A stretch of DNA of 64,000 bases from contig CAUYUJ010000336.1 of assembly GCA_963575745.1 (NCBI GenBank), positions 583,080-647,079 on the forward strand. Reading direction: 5' to 3'. Position 1 is the first letter of the stretch; every line of letters starts with the position of its first letter. The position numbers and the translations under genes were made by a program. Origin of the DNA: Prorocentrum cordatum. Lineage: Eukaryota > Sar > Dinophyceae > Prorocentrales > Prorocentraceae. Shown piece by piece: positions 49,520-61,889 of the stretch. The notes below the pieces were generated by a model, which saw nothing but the letters and a program-made list of their open reading frames with translations, was not told where the DNA came from and did no database searches.

Positions 49520-49995
49520 TTCGCAGATGGAGGACGGGTCGTTTTCAAAATATGGTTTTCGCTTCAACGCGCTGCGCACATTCGTTCTCAGAATTTGCTA
49601 GAATTTCACGGGTTGAGGGCGGGCCGTTTTCAAAATGTGGGTCTCGCATTAGCGCCGCGTACATTCGTTTAAAAATGTAAGAGCTTCAAGAATTGAGAGC
49701 GGCTCCTTTTTCAAAATGTGGTTTCCACCCCAACACCGCGCATATTCATGTTGCTCCTTTGCAAGAATTTTACGGATTTCCAGGATAAACGTACCAGAGA
49801 GGGCGTTTTGGACGGATTTGGGGCCCTGAGGGCGCAACAGCTACGTTGATTCACAGCGTTGGATCCCGAGAATGGCGTTATGGCACGATTCAGGATCTTC
49901 AAAACGCATTAGTCCAGTTGATCCAGGGCGATGGAATCCCGAGAACAATATTCTGGCATGCGTCAGGGTCTTCGAACGGTTGTCTTCCAACGAGG
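49520..49995 (+). repeat. ~85-bp triplicate followed by ~75-bp duplicate
   Basis: GAGGACGGGTCGTTTTCAAAAT, GAGGGCGGGCCGTTTTCAAA and GAGAGCGGCTCCTTTTTCAA begin three diverged units (49,530-49,775). Then CGTTGATTCACAGCGTTGG...CCCGAGAA and AGTTGATCCAGGGCGATGG...CCCGAGAA form a duplicate at 49,850-49,985. Confidence 0.7.
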
Positions 49996-50139
49996 CATAT
50001 CCCGCAGTGAATATATGAACCGAGGGAGCTTGGAGGGAAGGTCCATGCTAACATCGTTGATGACTCTTGGGTTCACTCTGGATATCCTCTTCCTCATCCT
50101 CTTCCTCCGACGTTTCGCGGCGGCTGCGCAGGCGGCACC

Positions 50140-53100
50140 ACGGCGAGCACATGGCGAACAGGTCGCCCGTGGCTGGAGGCGATGCAGGCGGCGGCGCGGG
50201 TGCAGCCCCCTGGCGCCAGCCGCAGGAAACGCCTGCAGGACCGTGGGCACGTTTCGCCACCAAGGCGCGCGGCTTCAAGAACAACTTCGCCAGGCGGACG
50301 ACCTGCTTCAAATGTGGGCGCGCCGAGGACGGGAGGCGGTTTCAGAACAGGACACCGTCGAAGACCCCGCGTGGTCATAGCGCTCGTCCTGTACGTGACG
50401 GGGCTGGCGAGGCCGCCGTTCAGGCCTGCCCTCAGAGGTCGGGCGCTGCAGGAGGGCGGTGCAGTCCTCGTCGCCTCCACTACGACGACCCCCACGAGCT
50501 CATGCGCATGGCCGTGGAGGAGATCCGCCGGGCAGCGGGGGCGAGAGGTCATGGAGCTCGACGACATTTTGCGCAGCGCGTCCGACAGGCTGACATAAAA
50601 GAGGGTGGGGCAAGAGAAGCTGGCGCAGCATATCAGCAATCTCGAACAGCAGTTGGCAGAGGCCAAGACCAAGCATGAGACCGTCGGCAAGGCGATCTCG
50701 ATGCTCAACGCGGAGGTGGCGAGGGCGAAGGCAGCCGTGGCCAGTGCAGCACCCGCAAACCATATTCAGACCATGTCGGCAGCAGTTCAAGGGCCCCAGG
50801 ACAACATCATGGCGGCGCAGCAGTCCCTGGATGGAGGCCTGTCGATTGGAGTTCGTCGGGTGCCAGATCCTGCAGACCCTGGTGACCAACATCCAGCAGC
50901 TGGGGCCCCTCATCGGACTGTCAGCGGCGGGTGCTAAGGGCTGGGGCACAGGAGAAATTGCCCGCCCACCAGCGCCAGCAGCTGACCACACAGCAACACA
51001 GCAGACGGCAGCACCAGCCTCCAACAGCGCAGCCACAGCCGCAGCCGGCATGGACACTGAGAGCGCCGAGGCTGGGGGGGCATTATTCCTAGCAGAGGGC
51101 GCGCTCCCAGGGGCGCGCGCAGACACGGCTCGGGCGCGATTGCTTTCAATGAGTCGCGTTACGTTCCAGCAGTTTTCGCTTGAAGGCGCGGGGGAAGCTC
51201 AGATAGCGCGCGCGCAGGAGCTGAAGCTAGACGGCGAGGCCCTCGACAGTGCACAGAAGTGGGCTGCGCAACGCGGGCGGCAACCATTTCTACGCGCAGA
51301 AGGCCCCGGCCTAAGCTGCCGCCAGCAGGAGTAGCAGTTCTCGTGAAGGCGTGCATCTCAGTCACTAAGCTCACGGGCTGCCAGGTGATAGACAGTTTTG
51401 GTATCTCGCCAGCCTGGCCGCTGGCCTTGCATGCGCGCGCGGGGCAGGCGGCTTCTTCGGCCCAGTGTACATGGAGTCGGTTGGCGCGACGGACTATTTT
51501 ATTTGCCCATCAGCTACGGCAGTTTCAGGCGGTTGGCCACTTGCCTCAGGCACTTCGCGGCGCCGTTCTCGTTCGGTGGCGACAGGAACGCGGCCCCCGG
51601 GGTACCCCGCGCCATAGGGATCATGAACATCATGCAGGCGGCCATCGTCACTCCACAGCGGTGCGAGGGCACGTGCAGGAGTGCCCAGGGGCGCTACAGT
51701 ATGATCGACTATTCTATGGCATGCGCCGACCTGGCGCAGGCGCGCGAGAGGCCCCGCATTCTCGAGAGATGGGCGCCGCGACCTCGTCGCCCAGTTCGGT
51801 TCGACTTCGCGGCGCAGCCCAAGCGCCACGAGCAGCCCACGCGGGCGGCGCCCCAGGCTTTCCCGCGGGCGCGCCCTGCCGTCGCGGGCGGCCACCCGCT
51901 CGCGGGCCCGCCAGCTGATCGATGGCATCTGGATCGCGTTCGGGACGATGCCCAGCACGGCTTGCCAGAAGGCGGCACGGAGGCGCAGATAAGGATTGAC
52001 AGTCCGCAAATAGACACGCTGGATTTAGAGGGGCGGACCTCTGCCACATTTACTTGGAAACCAAGCCAGAGCGCCACCGTGGGCGAGGCCAGGGCCCACG
52101 CTACGCCCGGCGGCCCATCGGGGGCCCAGCCCGAGGCGGCCGCCCCGCAGCTGGGGCAGATCCCCGCTCGTCGCCGCGGCGAGCAAGGACCTCCTCAGGC
52201 AAGCTGGGGCTTGCCAGCAGCCGCAGGCGAGATCGGCGAGGACTGGGCGCGCCCTCAGGCCAGGCCACGCCCGAGACGTCCACAGTGACAATGGCAAGAC
52301 CCTCAGCTGGGCGTGGGTCGCGACACGCAAGGCCTTCGCGTGCTCGGACGCCGTGCCAAGCCCGATCGCGCAGGCGCGCGCCGACCTGCCCGAGCAGCAC
52401 GCGGCCCGCCTGAACGGCGTCGCAGCCAGGCAGCGCATTCAGGCTTTTCAAACGTGGACTGGGGGCGCGCCGGCATCGGACCGATCACCTCTGTTCGCCG
52501 TGACGGAGCCGAAGGGGGGAACGCGACAGAAGACCGACCGGTTTGGCATCAAGACGTCGCTCCACCAGGCTACAGTTGATGCGCAGATGGCTTATTGGAA
52601 TGGAATATGGGGCGGCACCCCTCCTACCTCCATGGCCACAGAGAGGGGGGTCTTCGGCGCAGCGCCCACGAGCTCGACAGGGTCGAGTACAGCGTCGACA
52701 GGTGCACTCACTGGTCCCGCGGAGGCCGCGGCCCCCAAGCGGGCGCGTCGCCCAGGAGACTCGGGCGGGAGACCCCGTTCTCCACCCTCGCAGCCCCAGG
52801 AAGGACCCGCGACAGGGTCGCGCTGGAGGAGCAGCCGATGTCGCCGCATGCAGATGCGGATGCACGTGCCTGTCGGGTACCTGGCCATGTGGCTTTAAGA
52901 TCATCATAGAACGCAAGTCCCTGCCCCTCCACGCCGGGGCAGGGCTCGGTCGCCCGACGCTTTGCCGCCAGGGCCACTGCCTGAAGCACCTCGAGCGAGA
53001 GAACCAGGCGCGCCCAGAACGCAAATCCCTGCCCCCCCCCCCCCCCCCCTACGTTAGGGCAGGGCTCGGTCGCCTCACGTTTTGCTGCCAGGGCCCCAAC

Positions 53101-53865
53101 CTGAAGCACCTCAAGGGAGAGAGCCAGATCACCGGGGGCACAGCGGGGAGGAGGCGGTCGGGTTGCCCGCTGGCCCCCGAGCGCCGGGAGCCCTGGCCCA
53201 AGGGTTGCTGCTGGCGCGAGGTGGGAGAAGCGCGCCGCCGTTGGAGAGGTAGCGCGGGTGGAGCTCGACATCTTCGAGGGACGGCGCGATGGACAGGGCG
53301 GGTCGAGGGGGGGCAGCTTCGCGAGCACCTCGGGGCCCTGCCCCCGAGCCAGGGGCACCCGCGCGACCGCTCCGCGCGGGGGAATAGCAGACAGCAAAGG
53401 AGACACGGGCTCGGTGACGGGCGAGGACGACGACACGCTTTGCGACAACGATCAGAGGCTCAAGGTCGACCACCTGATCGATCAGGACAGCGACGCGGCC
53501 GACTTCTTGCGCGGCCTCCCGCGCGAGATTTTCGAGATGCCTAGGGTGGGGGACCTCAGGAGAGCAGCCGCCCCATTCCCTTGGCGAACTGGCACTGGCG
53601 CTAATGGGCTCTCACCGAGGGCTTCCTCTATACAATCGGACGACGCGCTCGCGCTGGTGATCTACGTGATGCGGGCGGAGACCTGGTCACGATGGCCGAC
53701 GGGAGTCATGTTGGTGCGCGTCGCGTTGCTGGGAAAGCCTACAGGGGGCTTCAGGCCCATCACCCTCTTGCCCGCCATTTACAGGCTCTACGCAAAGGTG
53801 CGAGTCGTGCACATCAGGGGGTGGGCGGTAGCCACGCTGCTGATGCTCCCATTGTTAATGCAGCA
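50140..53865 (+). pseudogene. Decayed LINE retroelement
   Basis: Pieces in different frames follow LINE order on the plus strand. 50,152 onwards: Pro/Gly-rich start, then NNFARRTTCFKCGR, a RanBP2-like or ORF1-type zinc finger. 50,605-50,937: coiled coil (EKLAQHISNLEQQLAEAKTK). 51,480-51,760: FGGDRNAAPG ... GRYSMIDYSMACADL, resembling the endonuclease GGDFN...SxIDFF motifs. 53,640-53,800: LLGKPTGGFRPITLLPAIYR, the start of a reverse transcriptase. At least five frame changes and no catalytic RT box survive; from about 53,865 the sequence switches to a different, minus-strand element. The endonuclease assignment is tentative; the RT start is clearer. Confidence 0.6.
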
Positions 53866-54262
53866 GGAAAGAAGGTTCGGCGCACCACCCTACATCGTTA
53901 GTTTCTTTCTGATCACGTCGACGCGGCGCATCCGCAGTATTTCGCCACGTTTTCTGAATCGCATACCACATACGCATCGTCCCAATGCGCTGCAATCTCC
54001 GCACCGGCAGGATGTCGCGGACCCGGCCACGGCACAAAATTAAACGCAACAAGTCCGGTGTGAAGGCATTTCTCTGTTCCCCACCGCCGCTTTGAAGAAT
54101 TGCATGCGCCTCCCCGCGCGGTCTTGCCCCCACTCCCTGTTTAGGTTTGCTTCTGACGCGTACGCAAAAGTAATGGATTCCAGCATCGGCACCACTGCAT
54201 TAGCATCGGTACCACTGGCATTGCATAAACCGTTTTTAAACGGCCAAATTGAACCCCGCAAG
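53855..54262 (-). pseudogene. Reverse-transcriptase fragment of the 58-61 kb family
   Basis: Minus-strand pieces NGLCNASGTDAN and QRNAFTPDLLRLILCRGRVRDILP correspond to FGLCNASGTDAA and QGDALMPTLFCLALHATLCR...LPPG of the element at 58.1-61 kb, with many changes and frame breaks. It lacks both ends, so it is an internal remnant that interrupts the plus-strand LINE. Confidence 0.6.
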
Positions 54263-54519
54263 AGTATACCAAATTATCGTTCCAGCGTCTTCGCAACCAA
54301 TAATTAGCCAGAAGTTATTATCCAGCTGAAACATTTGTTATCCGATTGGTTCGTTTCTTCAGCGGTGAAAAACAGATACGCGGAGCATCTTGGATGACGG
54401 TGGGTAGTTGGGTTGTTGCGAAACGTTTTGCTACATTGGCCAGAAGGTCGGGAACCGCGCTACATCCCAGTCAAGTTTTGGCGTGCTCGTACCAAGGCCA
54501 CCCTGTTTTGCTTTCTCGT

Positions 54520-55640
54520 TTTCTTGTTCTCTCGGCCCTTGGGTCGTGGTCCAGTTTTCTCGGACCCTGGTTTGTATGATCGTGTTCGCAGTATCTCTGT
54601 CCCTTGGTTGGTCTCGTTTTCTCGGACCCCGTATCGTGTTCTCATTGTTTTGTTTTCTCGGTTCCTGAGTCGTGGTCTCAGTTTGTTGGGGTTTTAGTTT
54701 ATTTTTGTCGTTTCCTCTGCCCCTGGGTCGTGGTTTGGCATTATCGGCCCATGGTTCGTTGTATTGTTTGTTCGTTGTTTTTTCTGTGTTTTTGGGTCGC
54801 GGACTCGTTGTTTCTGACCTTGGTTCGTTGTCTATCTCCTTGGATCGTAGTCTCGTTTTCGTTGGCCCTGGTTCGCGTGGTTGTTCATTGGTTTCTCGGC
54901 GTTTGGGTCGTCGTTTATTTTTCTCGGACGTTGGGTTGTTGTCTCGGTGTTTCGTTTTCTCGGCCTTTGGTTCGTAGTCTTGTGTTTTCGGGTCCTGATT
55001 CTGTTTATCGTTTTCACATTGTCGCTGCCTTTGGGTCGTAGCTTCGTTTTCTAGGACCGATATTCGCGTGTTCTCTGCCTTTGGGTCGTGGTCTCGTTTG
55101 TTCGGACATTGGTGTGTTGCATTGTTTTCTCGTGTTCTCGGCCTTTGAATCGTTATCGTGTTTTCTCGGACCTTCGTCATTGTCTTGCTTTTTCGTGTTC
55201 GTGGTTTCTGGGTTGTTGTTTTGTTATCTCGGGTTGTTGTTTGTTGTCTCCTTGTTCTTATTCTCTAAACCTTGGGGTTGCGTTCTCTTTTTGTGCGGCC
55301 TTCGCTCGTTTTCTCTTTTCTCAGCCCTTGGGCCGTGCTCTCGGTTTCTTGGGCCCTGGATTATTTTCTCGTTTTGTCGGCTTTTGGGTCGCAGTCTCGT
55401 GTTATCGGATTTTGGATTGTTTGCTTGTTTTCTCGGTTTATGTGTCGTAGTCCAGTTGTTCTCCGACTTTGATTTGCTTTTTGATTGAGTTTGCTTTGTT
55501 TACGCGGCTCATGGGCCGTCGTCTCGTTTTTCGTTTCGTTTCCCCATTTTCTCAGCCGTTTGGTCGTTCGCCAGTCTTTTTCGGCTGTGGGTCGTCATCC
55601 TGGTTAGTCGTCGGTCGTGTGTCGTCCGTAAGGGTCTTCG
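54520..55640. repeat. Degenerate TTTCTCGG/GGGTCGTGGTCTCG tandem array
   Basis: Blocks of TTTTCTCGGCCTTTGGGTCG, GTGGTCTCG and TTGTTCTCGG repeat irregularly every 40-60 bases for about 1.1 kb. In style it resembles the 18.5-20.5 kb array but the words differ. The 249-codon minus-strand frame (Glu/Arg/Thr/Asn-rich) is a repeat artefact. Confidence 0.75.
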
Positions 55641-55784
55641 CATGGTTTCGTCCTCCTCGTCGCGAGAACAACAAGGTCATGCGAAAACGGCGACAATGAC
55701 GGCGACGGCGGCGATAACGAGGACGAGGGAAAAAATATAGGGAGGATCTAATTTCAATAAAAAACGGCAGATTTGTTGTGGTTT

Positions 55785-57255
55785 CCCTTGTCATCCTCCA
55801 GCTTCGAACCCCAGACTGCAGGCGGGCATGGGGTGAAATTCCCGAGGCAATCAGCATCGCGGGTGAGACAGCGTTGCCTTAGGCAGAGCAAGACGAGGAG
55901 AGGAGGAGGAGGAGGAAGAGGAGGAGGAGGAGGACTCTACACCATTGGGAGATCAGCAACTGGTGGTGTGGGCTCTAACTGTACGGTGGGAAGGTCTGCT
56001 TCTTCGCGGAGCACTGCTCGTGCTACGGCGGATTGCAGACCTATCCCCAGAAGTCCCCACCACCTGTGTTGCAGACTCAAATTTATCCCCTTCTGGATCC
56101 TAGCGTTATAGCCTCTGGAGCGCTCCCGGGCAAGGTCGGGGACAAGGCGGGCGCTTTGTCCTCCCCATCTCCCAAAATTTCAGCCCCTAGGCAAAGCAAA
56201 GAACCTAAACCCGTCTCAAGAACTTCACGGTACGTCGCATTGTTGTCGCATTCAGCCCGTGACAGCAATGTGCCGCCTTTGTTGCTAGTACCTGCGCGCG
56301 GTTGACCAACCCTGGTAATGGGGCTCAATATAGTTACTTCACAAAATAGCGGTAAGCCTCGATCGATGTTTAGCCCCGGGATCGCCAGGTCTAAACGTCG
56401 TAAGTCGTGTGGTGGTACCGGCACATTTGCTCGGGCCAACAGTCGTTCCACATTTTTGTCAGGGACGTTTCTTCCTGCTTGCTGGAACACCTGCCTCCAG
56501 ACTGCTACCATTTCTTTGTGTCGTGTATGCAATCTTCCACCAAGCCCATCCGCCAATCTACTGTGACCATGTGGGTCTGGCCCATCAAACGAACATGCAA
56601 TACCCAACCGACGGCGCACGACACATTGTAGCAAGTCGTTTGCCATGGTAAGCCCGTTGGTAGTAGGATTGACTAGTAACTAAACGGCGGCAAATGGCCC
56701 CATGCACGAATGGATCCGCGATTTCCCCCATGATATTGCGTTGCGCCGGGCTCCAGCCGGCGCGAGATCTCGTAGTAGCTGTCCAAGTGTTGCGGTTTCC
56801 AGTGGCCGTGATGCGTAATATTGCCATCTATGCTGGAATTCTCCACATGATATGTTGTGTTCTTCAAGTTGTGGCGGTCGTAACCCGAGCGCTAGATCTG
56901 TCCAGGTGGGACGGTCCATGCCCGCCGTTGCACAGGTGCCCTCTTTTTTTTGCATTTCGTAAACAAGATGATCCCACCAGAGGTTGCCCCTGCGCAGTGA
57001 TGTGCAACCGCGTAAGGCGACGTAATATTTCGTGGCCTGGATCAGGAAATCGACGGAGAAGTTCGGATTGCACGTTTGCCCAGCTAATCCAATATGCCCA
57101 AGCAATGACTAAGAAAGGATTCTCGTTTATGTTGTCAGTTTCGCGCGCATGCGTTTTAGCAGAATTGTTCTTTCCAAATCGTTCCAACCGGACCGTACGG
57201 CCAGAGATGCAACCAAGCCCCCACGAAACGAACATGCAAAATAATATCATTGCCT
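55785..57255 (-). pseudogene. 5'-truncated copy of the reverse-transcriptase element
   Basis: Minus strand. From about 57,250 AYWISWANVQSELLRRFPD (frame-shifted), then DRPTWTDLALGLRPPQLEEH, ARIHSCMGPFA-like, MANDLLQCVVRRRLGIAC, HKEMVAVWRQVFQQAGRNVP and GLGSLLCLGAEI. These align along their length with the C-terminal half of the copy at 58.1-60.2 kb. The 3' end (55,785-55,905) also matches. No RT core is present. 5' truncation at about 57,255 fits incomplete target-primed reverse transcription. Confidence 0.75.
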
Positions 57256-57259
57256 GTTG

Positions 57260-58100
57260 GCATCGCCCGACTCCCCAACGGGTGGCACCATCTCAGGGGT
57301 ATCAATTTACAAGAGTGCAGAGACCAACATTCATATTCTCGAAATTGTGCCGCGATGTGTTCGTGATTCTAACCTCCACATTCTTATTCAGTGTTCAGTT
57401 CACAGTGTCACGGTGCGTTGGATGGAATAACGGAGCAGCGAAGATGATTGTGCAACGGCATGGGCTGTACGAATCTTCTTATCTCGATTTCTCTTGCACC
57501 ACACCTCACACGGCGGAGAAGCAGGTGAACGAGAACTCGAGCAATGCATTGTTCTCTTTGATGGAGGTATTTGAGATAAATTGATCATTGCCAGAAACAA
57601 CGCAGTGAATCCTCAGTGGAAGTTTTGTTCACAACCGATGTCTGATGAGCAACGTCTAGAATGAGCTACAGCGTTGGTGGCATCGAATGAACTGAGCGAC
57701 GCGGCGAGGGAGCTCATTTCTCCAGGACTCGTTCCAGGCACGGATACGACGCCACAACAACCGTAATACCTTGAATTGCGGCCAGAATTTCTTCCTGAAA
57801 AGTTTAATTCTCGGAATTCCAATCCCGTCAATTGTCTTGAATACGCTTCTCTTTGCATGTTTTAACGTAGGTCAAGGCGGACATTGACTGAGCTCAAGCA
57901 TGTGGGGAGCAGGTGCAAATATTCCGAATTATCTGGGAAATTCCCGTTATTTCGATTGTTTGCGCGCGGCGGCGGACCACGATAAATCGTAGATGAAGTA
58001 CGCAATGTTTCCATTACAAGTTTGCGTAAAGAAGGTGACCGCACACATGGGGATTATTGTTGGCGACGTAATGGACCATTTTTTTTGTTTTGTTTTGTTC
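57260..58100. other. No supported gene
   Basis: AT-richer spacer between two copies of the same reverse-transcriptase element; no motif recognised. A T-rich run at 58,078-58,100 is the A-rich 3' tail of the next minus-strand element. Confidence 0.5.
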
Positions 58101-58104
58101 GGCC

Positions 58105-58262
58105 CCCCCGGGTTTAGCCTCCAGCTTCGGACCCAAGACTGCAGGCTGGCCTGGGGTGAAACACCTGACACAAACAGCGTCGCCGGTGAGACAGCGCTGC
58201 CTTAAGCAGAGCCAGGGGAAGAAGGGGAGGGGGGGAGGAGGAGGTGGAGGTGGAGGTGGGGG
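58105..58262 (-). other. Conserved 3' end of the reverse-transcriptase element
   Basis: On the plus strand CCTCCAGCTTCGGACCCAAG, ACTGCAGGCTGGCCTGGGGT, GGTGAGACAGCGCTGCCTTA recur at 55,797-55,905 with few differences. On the element strand this is the 3' untranslated region, ending in an A-rich tail (AACAAAACAAAAC). Such ends are where LINE reverse transcriptases start copying. Confidence 0.7.
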
Positions 58263-58266
58263 AGGT

Positions 58267-61007
58267 TCACACGACCTCTAAGTCTGCCAGTGGTGGTGCG
58301 GGCTCGAGCCGCACTTCTGGCAAGTCAGCCACGTCGCGCAAAACAGCCCTAGCTACGGCTGACTGCAGGCCGATCCCCAGAAGCCCCCACCAACGGTGTA
58401 GAAGACTGTAGGTCGTGCCCCGCCGGATCCTTCGATGCAACCCCCGGGAGTGCTCTCGAGCAAGCTGTGGGACAATCTGCATGCTTTGGGCCCCCCATCG
58501 GCCAAAGACTTCCGACCCCAAGCATAGTAATGATCCCAATCCATTCTCCCGTACTTCGTGGTAATCTTCATTGTTTCTGCGTTCTGCTTGCTCTAATAAT
58601 GCTCCCCCGCGATTGCTCGTTCCAGATCTCGGTTGCCCATTCCGTGAAATAGGGCTGACGATTGTCACATCACCAAATATCGGAAGCCCCCGATGAACAT
58701 TCAGTCCAGGAGTGACCAAATCCAGTCGCCGAAGGTCTTCGGGAGGTATTGGGATGTTAGTGCGCACGAGTAACCGTTCGACATTCCTATCTGGAACGCT
58801 CCCTCCCGCTTTTTGGAAAATCTGTCGCCAAGCCGCTACCATTTCCTTATGTCGTGAAAATGTGCGGCCTTCAGTCGCAACTGCCAACCGGGCGTGCCCA
58901 TGCGGATCGCGCCCATCGATAATACATGCCACACCCAACCGTCGACGCACAGCGCATTGTAGCAAATCGTTTGCAATAGTTAGCCCTTGTGTAGTTGGAC
59001 ATACGAGGAGCCAAACCGAGGCAAACGCACCCATGCACGAATGGATTCGGGCCTTCCCAGTGGATATTGCATTCCGCCGCCGCGTCCCCAGAGGTGCCAA
59101 GTCGCGTAGTAGTTTTGCATGGGTTGCACGCTCAAGCGGCGCAGACGCATGATATTGCCATCCGTGCCGATGTTCGCCGAGGGACACCTCGTGAGACTGG
59201 ATTTCGGGCGGTCGTGTTCCAGAGGCTAAGGCAGCCCACGTAGGGCGATCCTTCCACCCCGTAGCTTCGCTTAGCCGACCTCCGTGTTCTGCACTTCGCA
59301 GACATAGCGGGCCCACCATTGTCTCATCAGGTGCCGTGGCGTGGAGCATAGTAAGCCGATGCAGTATTTGATTCCCCATTTCCGGAAATCGTTGGATAAG
59401 TTCCGGCATCACATCAGCCCAACTTCCCCAGTAAGCCGCCGTGCTCGTGCGGACCGCACTCCGTAATCCCATCCCGGCCATCCTCAATGGCAGAGTTGTT
59501 TGTAATACCATTGTCTCGTAACGTATCCCATGTAACCTCACATCCCACGTCGTGTGCGATGGAATTGCGAATATGGACCGAAGTGTCGCTAAGATGTCTG
59601 CGTCATGAGTTTCTGCCAGTGGGCGGACCAATTCGGGTGGCGTGGTGCGTAGGATATGGTGAAGCCTGGACACAGCACAATAGTACAGTAGTAACCAAGC
59701 CACTTGCAGATCGGAGAGCTTCGTAATGTAGGTCAGCAGCTTCGTCCGTTCTGCAGTTAGCTTAGCACCAAAGGTAGTAATGTACTCAGGGCTGCCAAAT
59801 GGGGCTCCTAGCACCCGAATGCCCCGCTCTTCCAGTGGTTTGTCGGACCGCCAAGCGTCTGGAGCCTCAGCAGCAAGCGCTTCTGGACACGCACTGGCCG
59901 TATGGCCCCACAATGCCAATTTCCCCATGCTGACATCAATACAGCATGTTCGCAACAATTCTTCCGTGACATCCTGGAGTATGGGTGATCTCATCTGGGT
60001 CGCACACCACATAGATGTCGTCCAAATATGCAAAAATCTCCGCCCCTGGTGGGAGATTGTCCCGTATCCGGCATAATGTTGCATGCAGTGCCAGGCAGAA
60101 TAGCGTTGGCATGAGTGCATCCCCCTGTTCCCCTCCGTCCCTTTGCAAAATCGTGTGCGCATGTCCGTTGTCATCCCGCCACAGAAGCTTAGATTGGATG
60201 CCGTACTATTGTCTGACGAAGGGTAATAATCCATGCAACGATGGGTCGCCCATTAGTTGTTCGAACATCTGGGCTCTACTTACATGATCGAACGTTCCGA
60301 CCCCATCGATGATCATAATAACCATGTGTGGGTAAGCCTCCGCAACATATCGTAGGTAGTGAATAGCTGCGTCCGTGCCGCTCGCATTGCATAGTCCGAA
60401 ATTGAGCGGCCACACAGCAGTTTGAAGATTCTGGCCATGTTGTCTTGCAAGCGTCTTCGCCACCAATCGGCGGAATGTATCTCCAGCTGAGATCCCCCCT
60501 GACCCAATTGTTTGGTTTGGTTCGAGCTGCGAGGGACGACCAGTGCAGAGCATCACGGATAGTATTCGGAATTTGCGCCTGAGCCAGCCGTTCCGCCATG
60601 TCACAAAGTGCCTCGAAAGCAGTATCGTTTTCAAGACAGATTTTGTAGTGTTCGTATCGTGCTCCCCAGAGCCTTGCTGATAACCCGCGCCGCGTCTGCC
60701 GGAGGACGTCTCCGAATAAATCTCTGTCCAAGGTGAGTGGCGACGATGGCTGAAAATATCGGAAGCCATCCGGGAAAGGTATTGTCGGAGTTTCTGGTCG
60801 TAGTTGAGAGTTTTTGAGTTCGCCAAGCGTTGTGTCATTTCCTGATGCCGAGCCCGATGACGACAGCACGCGTGCAGCGTGGCTCAATTCTCCCATTTTA
60901 GCTAACCGTTGTGTTTGCTGGAGTTTGCGGCTTCTGTGTCTTGAGTGGGTTTCTTGGCCGTGCGTTGTATTGTCGTATTGTGTGTTGAAGTCAATAACTT
61001 GTCCCAC
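58267..61007 (-). pseudogene. Non-LTR reverse transcriptase, frameshifted
   Basis: Minus strand. 61,007 onwards: RLAKMGELSHAARVLSSSGS, then SARLWGARYEHYKICLEN, DALHWSSLAARTKPN. The frame shifts near 60,480. Then NFGLCNASGTDAA and MIIDGVGTFDHVSR (motif A Asp). It shifts near 60,210. Then QRDGGEQGDALMPTLFCLAL and FAYLDDIYVVCD (the YxDD box). It shifts near 60,000, and a 600-codon C-terminal part follows to TAG/TAA at 58,267 (ALWGHTASACPEALAAEAP, RVLGAPFGSPEYI, ARIHSCMGAFASVWLL, RDPHGHARLA, HKEMVAAWRQIFQKAG, GLGSLLCLGSEVF). All catalytic RT residues expected in motifs A and C are present, so only a few frame lesions separate it from an intact enzyme. Function: copying element RNA into DNA. Confidence 0.85.
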
Positions 61008-61867
61008 TGCCCAGTGTCAAACCATGCAATGCGTTGTCGTCGCTCTCGCTCCCCAGCTTCGCCGCCCCGGCTTGCGTGGTGTAGCAAGAGCCGGGGCAAG
61101 AGGATAAATAAGATCCATGCTGTAGTAGGGGAGGGACCGTCGGAATTGTTTGTGGTATACGACATATCCACCGCCACCGAAATTTCTGTTAAGATGCGTA
61201 GATACTGCGCCCGTATGCACCACGGAATTTTCTGCATGGTCCGTATTGGTGTACGTATCTCCACAGCGAGGTCAATGATCGACATGTGTGCCCATCCCAT
61301 TACCAATGGTGCAATTCCTGCTGGTCGGTGCTGTCGTCTTTCCCGGGGAAGGTCCAGAGGGGGCGGTTGTCCTGGTACGTTGCCAGCGGATCGAGGCGGT
61401 AGAAGTCGGTGCGACGGTGTGCGATGAGCAATCCGATCATGTAGCGCATGCGGAAGATAGAATCTGATCTCTGGGAGTTTGAACAAAGCGATACACCCAC
61501 CTACAAATGCCGATCCGAATCCACCCACAATGGTCTCGTGCGTTGTAGCTCGATCCATTATTTGTTCTTGCATCTCTCTTGTCACGTATCCTCCCGCATC
61601 CCTCCCCGTCAGATCGAAATTTGCGTTCCGCAACCATTCGTGCACGTCGTTGTAGTCGTTAATGCCCATAAGCCTCAGCGATCCACCGAGTGCAACAAAC
61701 ATATCTTGGAGTGCCGTCGGAGTGAGTATCCCATTTGGTGTGGTGAGGTTGGGGCCATATTGAGTAAATAGGGTGGCTTTCGTCGTCCCCCGCAGCTGTC
61801 CAGATAATCGGTAATACCGCAAATGACCCCTGTTCTTGACGACGTAGATCCACAATTGCATCTTCAT
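60902..61867 (-). pseudogene. N-terminal segment preceding the reverse transcriptase
   Basis: Minus strand, 321 codons. It contains LQDMFVALGGSLRLMGINDY, YVTREMQEQIMDRATTHETI and ILFILLPRLLLHHASRGGEA, ending just before the RLAKMGEL start of the RT region in another frame. This LLPR.LL...RGG-then-RT arrangement is usual in dinoflagellate RT proteins. A frame change near 60,960-61,000 separates the two. Role unknown. Confidence 0.6.
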
Positions 61868-61889
61868 CGTCCGTCACTGGCGCAATCTT

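Noticed and set aside
50222-50236. GCAGG-AAACG-CCTGC hairpin
   Set aside because: The stem pairs but the loop has five bases and is not GNRA; an isolated case in GC-rich DNA, best explained by chance.
54431-55180. A 249-codon minus-strand frame rich in Arg, Glu, Asn and Thr
   Set aside because: It lies wholly within a degenerate T-rich/G-rich array; no start context or motif; the plus strand also stays open.
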